Position numbers and translations under genes: made by a program
Source of the DNA: Prostheceraeus crozeri
Taxonomy: Eukaryota > Platyhelminthes > Polycladida > Euryleptidae
Direction: 5' to 3'
DNA: 64,000 nt
Assembly: GCA_907163375.1 (NCBI GenBank)
Contig: CAJQUW010006296.1
Coordinates: 161,592-225,591 of the forward strand
In this document: positions 42,124 through 50,497 of the stretch, one piece after another
Position numbering within the stretch: position 1 is the stretch's first letter
How the letters are laid out: each line of letters begins with the position of its first letter
The notes under the pieces: generated by a model
What the model was told of the DNA's origin: nothing
Databases searched by the model: none
The model's input: the letters and a program-made list of their open reading frames with translations, nothing else

Positions 42124-42518
42124 AGATCCTTATTGATTTTTGGTTCGATGAACGCATCCGAGGCAATGATATCCCCAAATTAGAAGAGTTTACCGACACG
42201 TCCACAGTCTATTTGAATCAATTGATACTGAATGACTGCTATTCCATCTCGGGACGTGTGTATTTACTCATGGCTATTTTTGAGGATGATGTTTTGTATG
42301 AGGGAACACTATGGAGGTTTATGAATGAGAAACATTTGAAATATTTACAAGAGCTGTATAATAAACGTGTGATTTCAGCAGCAAGTCTTATTTATATCAA
42401 AGAGACATTGAGTCGTATCTGTGCTCATTTCAGTGTTTTGTTTCAATGGCCAACGAATGTATTTAAGCATGCACAGGAACACACAACAAAAATCAACCAT
42501 GAAGGGAGGAACGCGTGA
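42069..42518 (+). CDS. element A unrecognised helical protein
   Basis: 149 residues, ATG at 42069 within the preceding small gene. Predominantly helical with hydrophobic heptads (MKILIDFWFDERI, VYLLMAIFEDDVL, HLKYLQELYNKRV). I recognise no motif. It overlaps the next gene by 20 bp, as in tightly packed viral transcription units. Confidence 0.45.
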   Translation: MDITPTEISSSPSHQARMKILIDFWFDERIRGNDIPKLEEFTDTSTVYLNQLILNDCYSISGRVYLLMAIFEDDVLYEGTLWRFMNEKHLKYLQELYNKRVISAASLIYIKETLSRICAHFSVLFQWPTNVFKHAQEHTTKINHEGRNA

Positions 42519-43072
42519 AAGTGAAGAGACACTGACGTTGCGAAAATTGAGAATAACCCTATGTCCTGTCTGTAAATGCCCTTATCAAAAAGATCGTCTG
42601 AGAAGGCAAATTTATAATTCACACCATCTAAAATATAAAACAAAAGAAGAGATAAAAAGCAAGTCAAGAGTTCATCTATGCATGTCTATGCGGGGAAACA
42701 CTCGATGGAACGGTTGATAGGAAGACAGCTCAACAATTTGCGCGTCAATATATCCATATTTTAAAAGAGCGAATGGAGGGAGAAAATGCTAGTAAACTCA
42801 AATATATTATTCAACAGCATGTTCCGAGATCCTCTTTGAATGTGACATCTACGTTGACAGGACAAGATCGACAATTATCACCCACCTCACGTCGTGCAAC
42901 CCCCTTGCGACCCCCTCAACCTATGAATACAGATTTGGATGCAGACGATAGTCTAGAAGCATTAATTCGACCCTCTCCAGCTGATCATCGCGCCTTAACA
43001 ACACGTCAAGCAACACCTGATAATTCTCACACTATGCTGCAAGCTGTAGTGAAAAGTATGGTTGAAGATTGA
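42499..43072 (+). pseudogene. element A zinc-finger gene, broken
   Basis: An ATG at 42499 opens a frame with LRITLCPVCKCPYQKDRLRR, a Cys-pair finger resembling the RCPWCHNMYQAFFLWEHVRK finger of 37783-38628. Downstream (42773-43072) a frame continues with a Ser/Pro/Arg-rich tail including SPTSRRATPLRPPQP. The two pieces are not in one frame here, so the gene is treated as a broken fossil. It is probably a duplicate of the C-terminal half of the larger zinc-finger protein. Confidence 0.5.
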
Positions 43073-43788
43073 GCAGAGTGGATGCTCCCCCTGATCCCAC
43101 CCATACGGTCCATCAAATACAAGAAGAATTGAATCGATTGCCGCCAGATGTTTTAGCCATGGCTGCTAATGAGATTGATATGAGTCCTTTATCTTTAGAG
43201 AATATTCAACCTACACTAAGTCATGTGACATTTGATAACTACCCAGGTCCTGTCAATGATCACAACAGTTATGTCCAAGCCATGTCGAACACAGTGGGAA
43301 ATCCAGAGGTTGATCAACAAGAATCAAGAGGAGTGGGAACCCCTCTCCAACAACACTCGGTGGGGGTAGGAACCCCTCAACAACAACACTCAGTGGGGGT
43401 AGGAACCCCTCAACAACCCATGGACGCACACCCCGTGGAGGAAAGAATGTTTTACCCAGTCAATTCACCTGTCATTGACAACTCCCACCAGTACATTATT
43501 CAACTGAACAATTTGAAAAACAGCGCCATTGTTCAACTGTTGAACGATTCTATTCGTCTCCATGAACGTCATTTAAATGCTCGCAAACGCATCTTGCACG
43601 TGTTGGAAGATGCATTTAATCAACACATTCATGAACCCAATCGTACAGATGGCAATGGAGACTATTTGGATGAGACATTGGAAAGCATGCGTGACTTGTT
43701 GACTCAAAAGGAAGAGTTTATTGCCCACTTAACCAACCAAAATGCAGACGTCCACGCACGCTACATGAATTTGGTGAACGCCATGTAA
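43069..43788 (+). CDS. element A unrecognised protein with GVGTPQQQHS repeats
   Basis: Up to 239 residues. The frame has no ATG at its beginning; the first is at 43159 (MAANEIDMSPLSLENIQ), so the start is uncertain. Around the middle, SVGVGTPQQQH is tandemly repeated three times with small changes, a flexible linker-like region. The C-terminal half is helical, probably a coiled coil (LNDSIRLHERHLNARKRILH and LESMRDLLTQKEEFI). It could be a structural or tegument-like protein. No homology recognised. Confidence 0.45.
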   Translation: MSRVDAPPDPTHTVHQIQEELNRLPPDVLAMAANEIDMSPLSLENIQPTLSHVTFDNYPGPVNDHNSYVQAMSNTVGNPEVDQQESRGVGTPLQQHSVGVGTPQQQHSVGVGTPQQPMDAHPVEERMFYPVNSPVIDNSHQYIIQLNNLKNSAIVQLLNDSIRLHERHLNARKRILHVLEDAFNQHIHEPNRTDGNGDYLDETLESMRDLLTQKEEFIAHLTNQNADVHARYMNLVNAM

Positions 43789-43823
43789 ACTAAGTTATGT
43801 GGGATAGAGGATGATATACAAGA

Positions 43824-44205
43824 ATGACGTGTCAGTGTGGAACATGTTCAAGTCGACGTCAGGACTTTACAAATGTACTGAAATCCCTAAGTTCAGGGAT
43901 AGGATGTTCGAAAAAGAAAATGAACCGTCATGTCGATCAATTGCCTGAGGAATATGTCAAGGATATGCAAGCACTCATGAGCAAAATGCGAGAGAATCCA
44001 GGGAAATTAACACCTTTACAGCACGAGTTTATTCAATCTTACAAAGGAATTGAAACCATCCCTTCAAACTCGCAAATACTTGGGTCAAAAACGGAAATTT
44101 AACAAGAAACAAACTCCCTTCGCACAAGCCTATGCCATGGCATATCACGATAATCCAGCAGCTTTCAAACAAGCCTTACATGCATCGATCGGCTCCAAAC
44201 ACTAA
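43824..44205 (+). pseudogene. element A small Cys-bearing protein, broken
   Basis: The open frame 43824-44102 encodes MTCQCGTCSSRRQDF, then GIGCSKKKMNRHVDQLPEEY and a helical part. Coding-like sequence continues a little beyond in another frame, so it is listed as broken. Two Cys pairs at the N-terminus could bind a metal. Function unknown. It lies between two other small genes with gaps of 20-40 bp. Confidence 0.4.
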
Positions 44206-44226
44206 GTAAACCATACCCACGTCATC

Positions 44227-44586
44227 ATGGACAATGTTCAATCCATAGTGAACACTATTTCAACAGCCAACGGAGGAGATTTAAAATGTTCACTCATTGG
44301 TTCATTCAAAGAAACCCTATCACAGTTCTTTACACTCGTCATATTCATTTTGGTTTCCCTCTTATCTGGTCGAAAAATGATGAAAGATATCAAAAAACGT
44401 AAAGATAGTAGAAAACTCTTACTAGATATGGAAGTAGTCAACTATGATATGTCCAAAACACCTATACTCAATCCCACCAAACCGCACGAAATTCCCATGA
44501 AATCGAACGATTTACCGAAGAGTGTGAATAAGTCACGTTCACACAGCAAAATTCCTATGAAATCAAACGATGTACCGAAGATTTAA
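44227..44586 (+). CDS. element A small membrane protein
   Basis: 119 residues with one hydrophobic span, FFTLVIFILVSLLSG (about residues 34-48), then a strongly basic segment GRKMMKDIKKRKDSRK, giving a probable N-out, C-in orientation. The tail contains the near-repeat IPMKSNDLPKS and IPMKSNDVPK. Related repeats continue in the non-coding DNA downstream (44597-44800). Function unknown; viral small membrane proteins of this sort may act in entry or immune evasion. Confidence 0.45.
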   Translation: MDNVQSIVNTISTANGGDLKCSLIGSFKETLSQFFTLVIFILVSLLSGRKMMKDIKKRKDSRKLLLDMEVVNYDMSKTPILNPTKPHEIPMKSNDLPKSVNKSRSHSKIPMKSNDVPKI

Positions 44587-44800
44587 AGGTTGATTTTCCC
44601 ATGACATCGTTAAAAATACTACGGATTTGATGTGTTATTTTCCCATGATATCAATCGATTCACTGACTTTGAAGAACACACTGTTACAAATCCTCGTAAA
44701 ATCAGGTGATTTATCGAGAATTCTGAGGTACTTTTCCACACCAAATCGACCGATGTTATCGTAAAATGACTCAGCAAATTCCCATGAAATCAAGCGTTAT
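44488..44800 (+). repeat. degenerate repeat around TTCCCATGAAATCRAACGAT
   Basis: About five diverged units of TTCCCATGAAATC plus flank, starting inside the end of the membrane-protein gene (44490, 44550) and continuing after its stop (about 44597, 44640 and 44774). The coding copies give IPMKSND. Spacing is irregular (45-130 bp). Confidence 0.5.
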
Positions 44801-44873
44801 CTCGTGAATTTGACCTACAAAAAGGGACAAGCCCCGTACAACACCAAAAATGAATGATTCATCGAGAATTTCA

Positions 44874-44952
44874 CGGAGCACTAATCAGAGCACTTGTATG
44901 CGTGGGTGTCAACCAATGAGAAGAAATTTTCCCGCGCTCAACTCTATATAAA
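44874..44952 (+). promoter_or_regulatory. element A promoter 3: CGGAGCAC and TATA box
   Basis: CGGAGCAC at 44874, a variant CAGAGCAC at 44886, ATGCGTGGG at about 44899 (reverse complement of the CCCACGCAT next to promoter-1 octamers), and TATATAA at 44946-44952, 31 bp before the ATG at 44983. Confidence 0.65.
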
Positions 44953-44982
44953 CTGAGCCATTTCAATCATTTTCATTCAGTC

Positions 44983-45519
44983 ATGGGTAAACGTACGAAC
45001 ACGTTGGAAGCTCCTCTCGCGAAGAAGGTGAAAGTCACGTATTCGTCAGATACACCGAAATCGAAGCCAGTCTTTGTTGAAGCGACGGAGCCCTATTTCC
45101 ATACGAATGGGAAAGCCGAGAAGAACTACCTTACCAAGGCACATACACAGTTGGAGCCTCTGCCCATCACACGTCTGGTATTGGGCAAGAAATGGGGTAT
45201 CACTGGATATTATCCCATTCGCGGAGAGAATGCGATGATGGATGCGATGGATTGGCAATCACGACGAGACATCTCAAAACTCGTGTTTGCCACGGGATTT
45301 TATGGATGGCGTGCACAAACGTACAATGACGCTGGGTACGGTTCCGATCAAATCGCCTCCCTCTTCACCATTTCTCAAGCAGTCTCACGCGATGTGGAGA
45401 CATTGGAAGATGCGATACAATCCCTCTACAAACAAGTCCAACCCGAATCTGCCTACAACCTCATCTCCTGTCTCGGTTATGTACACAAGAAATCGGCCTA
45501 CGACAGTGTCAAAGTATAA
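44983..45519 (+). CDS. element A unrecognised protein, first gene of the right-hand unit
   Basis: 178 residues downstream of a TATA promoter. The N-terminus has a possible NLS (APLAKKVKV). The body is mixed alpha/beta with many aromatic residues (WGITGYYPIRGENAM, FATGFYGWRAQTYNDAGYG). No family recognised. A position at the head of the unit that ends in the packaging ATPase makes a virion protein plausible. Confidence 0.5.
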   Translation: MGKRTNTLEAPLAKKVKVTYSSDTPKSKPVFVEATEPYFHTNGKAEKNYLTKAHTQLEPLPITRLVLGKKWGITGYYPIRGENAMMDAMDWQSRRDISKLVFATGFYGWRAQTYNDAGYGSDQIASLFTISQAVSRDVETLEDAIQSLYKQVQPESAYNLISCLGYVHKKSAYDSVKV

Positions 45520-45552
45520 TGCTGACTTATGTCGTTCTGAAAAAAAATCTTT

Positions 45553-46595
45553 ATGAAGCTGAAGCAGGACACGCCCATCTTCCTGATGAAGGAGAATGGA
45601 AAGAACAAGAAGGTTAGTTTGGCCAAGATTGGACATCTTCTTCCCAATCTCAAGGAGAATACTTTCCTTCAAGCAAATACCATCTTCCGCGTCACAGGCA
45701 TGTACTGTTATCCACAGACAAAGACTCTGAAACTGTGTTTTACTGTGGATCAAGTCCAAGTTCGTATCAAACATGTGGAGGAATGTCAGAGCACAGCGGT
45801 GGAGGAAAAGAAGAAGAAGACAAAGGGCATTCACTCCAGCGGTTTATTTAATCTGATACACATGGTGCAACCTAAACATGACACTGATTGGGAGGAACTC
45901 AAACACTTTATAGATGATCTCGATCATCTATCCCAATCAGAGGACAGCACTGTACTTATGAAACAAAAAGAGGATGAGATGACAAGCATGATTTCTCAGA
46001 GGTGGAGTGCTCAACCCACGGAGGAAGAGGATTGGAGGACGATGCGGACGGATTATGCCAAGGCACAAGCACTCGGTGTGTACATTCGCATCCAGGCATG
46101 TCACACGCGATGCATATCTTTGACGGTGATCAAACACAAGCCGAGAAATGGATCAATCGATTCCTCGAAATGTTCAAGGATATGGTGGAACACAGCCAGG
46201 AGAGTCAGTGGTATGTGTCATCCTCATGGTACAAAGCAGGACAGTGTGTCAATGAGAAGTGGTCTGTGTTGAACTATATTGAACATTATTTCATTGTTCG
46301 TAGTACCTACGAAATCCATCGTCGCGCCTTTCCCAATATGTTGAAGGAAGCATTTGCACGGTACAATATGAATCCTCTTACCAATGACATGGAAAGGACA
46401 TTGATGAGTGAAATGGTGACTGCTCTTGAAAAATCTTTAAGAAATGTACACGTGGACGTTTTATTCCACCTCTTCTTTATTCTGGAAATGATTCTTTGTT
46501 CTGGAAACAATTTTAAGTTATGTTTAATACATGATGAATGGAATATATGTCTGACTTTTATGATTCGACAAGATGGATTTCTGTTTAGAGAATGA
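45553..46595 (+). pseudogene. element A unrecognised larger gene, broken
   Basis: Begins MKLKQDTPIFLMKENGKNKK at 45553, a compact beta-rich start followed by a Lys-rich linker (EEKKKKTKGIHSS) and acidic helices. Coding-like sequence extends to about 46595, including AEKWINRFLEMFKDMVEHSQ and RRAFPNMLKEAFARYNM, but not in one frame, so it is treated as broken. It overlaps the ATPase start by 23 bp. No family recognised; the size and place would suit a structural protein. Confidence 0.45.
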
Positions 46596-47769
46596 CTCAT
46601 CCATGATTGTCTCGGGTCCTAGTAAATCGGGAAAGTCCACGTTTGTGGCGAATATGATCAAGAATCGTCATACTTTATTTAAAAAGCCCATTCGTAAAGT
46701 CTGGTGGTATTATGGGATAGAAAGTCCATTTCATAAAGAGTTACAAGATGTGATATTGAAAATGGGTGTCCCTACCCAAGATGATTTTGATCAATTGCAA
46801 GAAAATGATTTAATTATTCTCGATGATTTACAACAGGAATCTCAAAACAATGAAACTGTTACGGGATTATTTTTAAGAGGATCTCATCATAAACGGTTTT
46901 TCGCAGTGCAAATCACACAGTATTTGTATGGTGATGAAGAACAACGTATTCGTAATGGCAATGTCCATTATTTGGTCGCGTTCAATAATCCAAGAAATCA
47001 ACAACAATTGGCTCAATTCATGGGGAAAATGCTCCCGAAAGGCAATATGAGCGTAGTGCATGATATTTTAACGACAGTGGTTCAAAAGTATGGGAATTAT
47101 GCCTACCTCTTTATTGATTTCACTACAAATTGTCTGTTTGAGTACCGATTTAGCACCAACTTATTTAATCCACCAATGATTGTGTTTAAGTTAAGCAAAA
47201 GACCCAATAAAACGAAAATGGACTTTAGTGAATTAGTGGTGATTCCCAAATCTGAAATGAATGAACACACCGGTGGTGGACAGCAAATGGGTGGTGGTGA
47301 CACTACCAAACTGATGTCGACCATGTTGCAACGTCAAGCGGAAGATCAGAGGGTGAGAAACATGATGATGAATCCTCAACAAGCCCATCTTGACCGTATT
47401 GCACGAGATATTGTTCGTTACCATCCTACCGCCAATAATATCGCTGCATGGAACGCCCGGTTGTATTTATTCGATAAAGTTCGTCGCCAATTTTTAAATT
47501 TGGACGATGATAGTGGGAAGAGATTGAAAAAAACAACAAATCCTCCGTTCACTCACGTCGCAAAACCTCCGCTTACTCACGTCGCAAAACCTCCGCTCAC
47601 TCACGTCGCAGAACCACCCGTCCTCAAGAGATCTAAAGGGAAAGTCGTCAAACCTTCTGTTGTCACATCTCCCAAGACTAAGCGTTCTCCATTGAAATCA
47701 TCCATCAATACTCGTTTAAGTAAAAAAGGAGTTCTTGAATTGGGATCCTATGGCTCACCATTCAAGTAA
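46573..47769 (+). CDS. element A genome-packaging-type ATPase
   Basis: 398 residues. Walker A at 15-23 (GPSKSGKST) and Walker B at 80-86 (LIILDDL) lie in a P-loop domain of FtsK/HerA (A32) type. Further landmarks are GSHHKRFFAVQITQYL (sensor-like strand with a polar Gln) and VAFNNPRNQQQLAQFMGKML, patterns seen in ATPases of many invertebrate Polinton-like elements. It would drive DNA into the capsid. After residue 230 the protein has a Gly/Met-rich linker, a helical domain, three copies of KPPLTHVA-like repeats and a Lys-rich tail, unusual additions. It overlaps the next gene by one base. Confidence 0.8.
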   Translation: MDFCLENDSSMIVSGPSKSGKSTFVANMIKNRHTLFKKPIRKVWWYYGIESPFHKELQDVILKMGVPTQDDFDQLQENDLIILDDLQQESQNNETVTGLFLRGSHHKRFFAVQITQYLYGDEEQRIRNGNVHYLVAFNNPRNQQQLAQFMGKMLPKGNMSVVHDILTTVVQKYGNYAYLFIDFTTNCLFEYRFSTNLFNPPMIVFKLSKRPNKTKMDFSELVVIPKSEMNEHTGGGQQMGGGDTTKLMSTMLQRQAEDQRVRNMMMNPQQAHLDRIARDIVRYHPTANNIAAWNARLYLFDKVRRQFLNLDDDSGKRLKKTTNPPFTHVAKPPLTHVAKPPLTHVAEPPVLKRSKGKVVKPSVVTSPKTKRSPLKSSINTRLSKKGVLELGSYGSPFK

Positions 47770-47975
47770 TGGCAACGGCAGCCGCGCCAATTGCCTCCTC
47801 ATTCTTATCGCGTATCTTTGGGAGTTGTTGCGGCCAAGGCAACGCAGACGACAGCGCAGAGACACAGTACACCATCACGGCGAGCTTTAATTGTTGTTCC
47901 AACGGGAATAACGCCTATCTTCAACCCCAACGTCAATTCCAAGCAGATTGTGTCGATGGAGGAAGTGTTAAGTAG
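47769..47975 (+). CDS. element A small last gene
   Basis: 68 residues, ATG overlapping the ATPase stop. Ala-rich start (MATAAAPIASSFLSRIFGSC) followed by a Cys pair and a polar segment with another Cys pair (FNCCSNGN). It ends 5 bp before the hairpin where element B begins, so it may be cut short. Function unknown. Confidence 0.45.
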   Translation: MATAAAPIASSFLSRIFGSCCGQGNADDSAETQYTITASFNCCSNGNNAYLQPQRQFQADCVDGGSVK

Positions 47976-47980
47976 TATAT

Positions 47981-48031
47981 AGTGTGACATCCGGCGCGAC
48001 GCTTCGCTTCGCTTGCGCCGGATGTCACACT
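47981..48031. repeat. perfect 17-bp palindrome at the A/B junction
   Basis: AGTGTGACATCCGGCGC (47981-47997), a 17-base loop GACGCTTCGCTTCGCTT, then the exact reverse complement (48015-48031). Polinton termini commonly begin with AG, so this may be the left terminus of element B; it might instead be a terminal hairpin of element A. Base composition changes from moderately GC-rich to very AT-rich right after it. Confidence 0.65.
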
Positions 48032-48074
48032 TGTGCGGGTTTTTTTTCAAATTTTCAAAAAAATCAAATTTTCA

Positions 48075-48280
48075 AAAATTTAGGCGGTCTCAAAATATCC
48101 CGTAATCGAAAATTTAGGCGGTCTCAAAATATCACGTAGACGAAAATTTAGGCGGTCTTAAAATATCACGTAATCTAAAAAATATCACGTGGTCGAAAAA
48201 TATCACGTAGCCGAAGGTCGAAAATGTAGCAGATGAAAATTTAGGTAGTCCAAAAAATATCACGTCCTGATATAGCAGAA
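48075..48280 (+). repeat. 34-bp subterminal repeats with ATATCACGT
   Basis: AAAATTTAGGCGGTCTCAAA... recurs with a 34-bp period at 48075, 48109 and 48143, then in shortened or diverged form to about 48280. Each unit ends AAAATATCACGTA-like. Its position next to the terminal hairpin suggests a terminal-repeat or replication-origin region of element B. Confidence 0.65.
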
Positions 48281-48320
48281 CATTGTATTCAAAATATTTA
48301 TTCAAAATATTTCTTTAAAA

Positions 48321-48431
48321 ATGGAAGAAACAAAAGTGGATGAAACAAAAGTGGAAGGAACCTCAAGAATATATCCTTCGTTATCATATGAACGTAGTTC
48401 TACTTTAATGGACATTGAAAAAAATGAATAA
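48321..48431 (+). CDS. element B very small acidic protein
   Basis: 36 residues beginning MEETKVDETKVEGTSRIYPS, with a duplicated ETKV(D/E) start. It is followed 23 bp later by the small membrane protein. Support is an ATG, base composition like the neighbours and position only. Confidence 0.3.
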   Translation: MEETKVDETKVEGTSRIYPSLSYERSSTLMDIEKNE

Positions 48432-48454
48432 AGAAAAACACAAAGATACGTTAT

Positions 48455-48640
48455 ATGAAAGATAAGGAATCTCAATTATTATTAAGATTAGAGCATTATA
48501 AAAAATTAAGAAAGAGATGGACTAAAGTTAAGAATGTAACACAAGGAATTGGCATATTCTTAACAATAAGTTTAGGTGCTTTAACAATTGTTATATCTTC
48601 AGGTGTTCTTACAATTCCTGTTGTTGCTACAGCTTTGTGA
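48455..48640 (+). CDS. element B small membrane protein
   Basis: 61 residues: a basic N-terminal helix (LLLRLEHYKKLRKRWTKVKN) and a long hydrophobic C-terminus (IFLTISLGALTIVISSGVLT...) that would span the membrane once, C-terminal tail-anchored in style. Function unknown. Confidence 0.4.
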   Translation: MKDKESQLLLRLEHYKKLRKRWTKVKNVTQGIGIFLTISLGALTIVISSGVLTIPVVATAL

Positions 48641-48795
48641 TACAATTAGATTTTAGTTGTACGTCAGGCAAGTTGTTTTAATTCTTACCAGCACGTCAGC
48701 ACAACCGCATGACGTCAAAGCATCTGGCAGTTGTTTTCATTTCTCTCTCTTCTGACATTGTTCCGTGTGCGCTAGAAGCAAAGTTCTCATTTGCA

Positions 48796-49479
48796 ATGTC
48801 TTCCGTCAGCAAAATAGAGAGAGAATTTTGTTGCTTCGTGGATCAAGTTGTGCCTCTTATTTCACCAGACCATCTTGATTTCTTCAAAACGATATCAACA
48901 AAATTTATTCTTGAATCACTAAGAAAGAAACAGAAGACGAGTGGAAACGAAGAAGATAAAAAGAGAGTGTTTGAAATAATCCGAGATTCATTCAAGGATG
49001 TTGACAGCAGCAATTTAGCTGTATTTCTCGAGAAAAAGGATATTATAAGTACATCATCGTGCATCTCTTCATTGAATAAACTCATTGGTTTTGAGAAAAT
49101 TACACATCGGAATCTTCTACGCTGCTATGTTTTACAAGGAGAATTGCTTCAGCGACTGAAGTTATTGTCTAATATGAATTATACAAAATTCGTGAAAGAG
49201 TTAAATGAGACCCACAAAATAAAGTTTTCACGTTCATATGTGACAATACTGATCAAATTATTCAAATTATCAAAGAACTATCCAAACTTAGCCAATTCTT
49301 CTCTATCAATTTACTTTGTGATGAAAAATTTTGCTCATCTTGAAGATTATATTGATCGTGAAAAAGAGGAGGAACAGCAAAGAATAGCAGAATCCATATT
49401 TGATTCACCCAATCTGCAACAAACTGAACAACAACCTGCGCAACATACTGGGCTCACGCAGGAATTAGAGGACTTGTAA
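48796..49479 (+). CDS. element B unrecognised helical protein
   Basis: 227 residues from MSSVSKIEREFCCF; the frame is open back to an ATG at 48709, which would add a hydrophobic leader. The protein is all-helical and Lys/Glu-rich. A central segment, KIKFSRSYVTILIKLFKLSK followed by NYPNLANSSLSIYFVMKNF, looks like a helix-turn-helix-like module that I believe recurs in other Maverick-type elements, though I cannot name it. A Gln-rich tail ends the protein. The gene is followed directly by the 111-bp repeat array. Confidence 0.45.
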   Translation: MSSVSKIEREFCCFVDQVVPLISPDHLDFFKTISTKFILESLRKKQKTSGNEEDKKRVFEIIRDSFKDVDSSNLAVFLEKKDIISTSSCISSLNKLIGFEKITHRNLLRCYVLQGELLQRLKLLSNMNYTKFVKELNETHKIKFSRSYVTILIKLFKLSKNYPNLANSSLSIYFVMKNFAHLEDYIDREKEEEQQRIAESIFDSPNLQQTEQQPAQHTGLTQELEDL

Positions 49480-50036
49480 ATGTTAGACTCTACTTCATAA
49501 GCAACAAGTAGTAACATTTATTGCTACTTATTTGCGTGGTGATTGAAAAGTGACAATGGCATTATCAATTTGGATTTTTGTTTCATATAAATGTTGGACT
49601 CTACTTCATAAGTAACAAGTAGTAACATTTATTGCTACTTATTTGCGTGGTGATTGAAAAGTGACAATGGCATTATCAATTTGGATTTTTGTTTCATATA
49701 AATGTTGGACTCTACTTCATAGGTAACAAATAGTAACATTTATTGCTACTTATTTGCGTGGTGATTGAAAAGTGACAATGGCATTATCAATTTGGATTTT
49801 TGTTTCATATAAATGTTGGACTCTACTTCATAAGTAACAAGTAGTAACATTTATTGCTACTTATTTGCGTGGTGATTGAAAAGTGACAATGGCATTATCA
49901 ATTTGGATTTTTGTTTCATATAAATGTTGGACTCTACTTCATAGGTAACAAATAGTAACATTTATTGCTACTTATTTGCGTGGTGATTGAAAAGTGACCA
50001 TGGCATTATCAATTTGGATTTTTGTTTCATTTAAAA
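49478..50036 (+). repeat. five 111-bp tandem repeats upstream of the protease gene
   Basis: AAATGTTGGACTCTACTTC begins units at 49478, 49589, 49700, 49811 and 49922, with very few differences. Every unit ends GGATTTTTGTTTCATATAA just before an ATG, and the last runs straight into the protease start at 50036. It reads as an amplified promoter/leader. Confidence 0.85.
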
Positions 50037-50476
50037 TGACTGACCTGATCGAGTTTTTTAAATTATATGGAACGCAAACAACTACGAATTTTGATCTAAA
50101 GAAAATTGCTAATCAATTGGGAATAAAGAATTTTCACATATTGATGAGGGATGAATTACAATTGATCAAAAATAAGCCAACTGTAAATTTCATAACAAAT
50201 CTTCACACATCAGATGAAAAAGGTGTACATTGGTCAGCAGGTATCTTTAATAAAAATCGAGATAATTACTATTTTGACTCGTACGGACTTCCACCTACAA
50301 ATGAAGTTAAAAAATTACTTGTCAATGGAACTTATAATACATTTCAAATTCAAAAACCAGGAACTACTTATTGTGGTCAATTATGTCTTTATGTTTTATT
50401 GAAATTACAGGAAGGAGTACCATTTCTAGATATTATGTTAGAATTGAACAAGGGAATTTCATTCCCGAAACGATAG
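50036..50476 (+). CDS. element B adenain-like cysteine protease
   Basis: 146 residues; the ATG at 50036 is chosen because upstream frame belongs to the repeat. His65 (GVHWSAG), Asp81 (YYFDSYGLPP), Gln115 and Cys117 (YCGQLCLYVLL) form the catalytic pattern of the C5/Ulp1 family. In adenovirus and Polintons this enzyme processes virion precursor proteins during maturation; likely substrates here are the pX- and pVI-like proteins. The length is short but normal for Polinton proteases. The convergent integrase gene ends 22 bp downstream. The frame is whole. Confidence 0.85.
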   Translation: MTDLIEFFKLYGTQTTTNFDLKKIANQLGIKNFHILMRDELQLIKNKPTVNFITNLHTSDEKGVHWSAGIFNKNRDNYYFDSYGLPPTNEVKKLLVNGTYNTFQIQKPGTTYCGQLCLYVLLKLQEGVPFLDIMLELNKGISFPKR

Positions 50477-50497
50477 TTCCAATAATAATAATGATAA

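Larger units (their letters stand above)
37100..47980. mobile_element. element A: virus-like gene cluster of unknown family
   Basis: About 11 kb of densely packed genes, mostly on the plus strand, with TATA boxes, AATAAA signals and a shared promoter octamer (CGGAGCAC). It encodes core-like basic proteins, an adenovirus pX-like protein, a DEDDh exonuclease, zinc-finger proteins and a packaging-type ATPase, which points to a nuclear DNA virus or Polinton-like/adintovirus-like relative. No polymerase, integrase, protease or capsid gene is recognised, so it is either a piece or very divergent. Most frames are long and open, with about three broken genes, suggesting a fairly recent insertion. Its left end is not defined, and its right end is element B. 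Confidence 0.7.
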
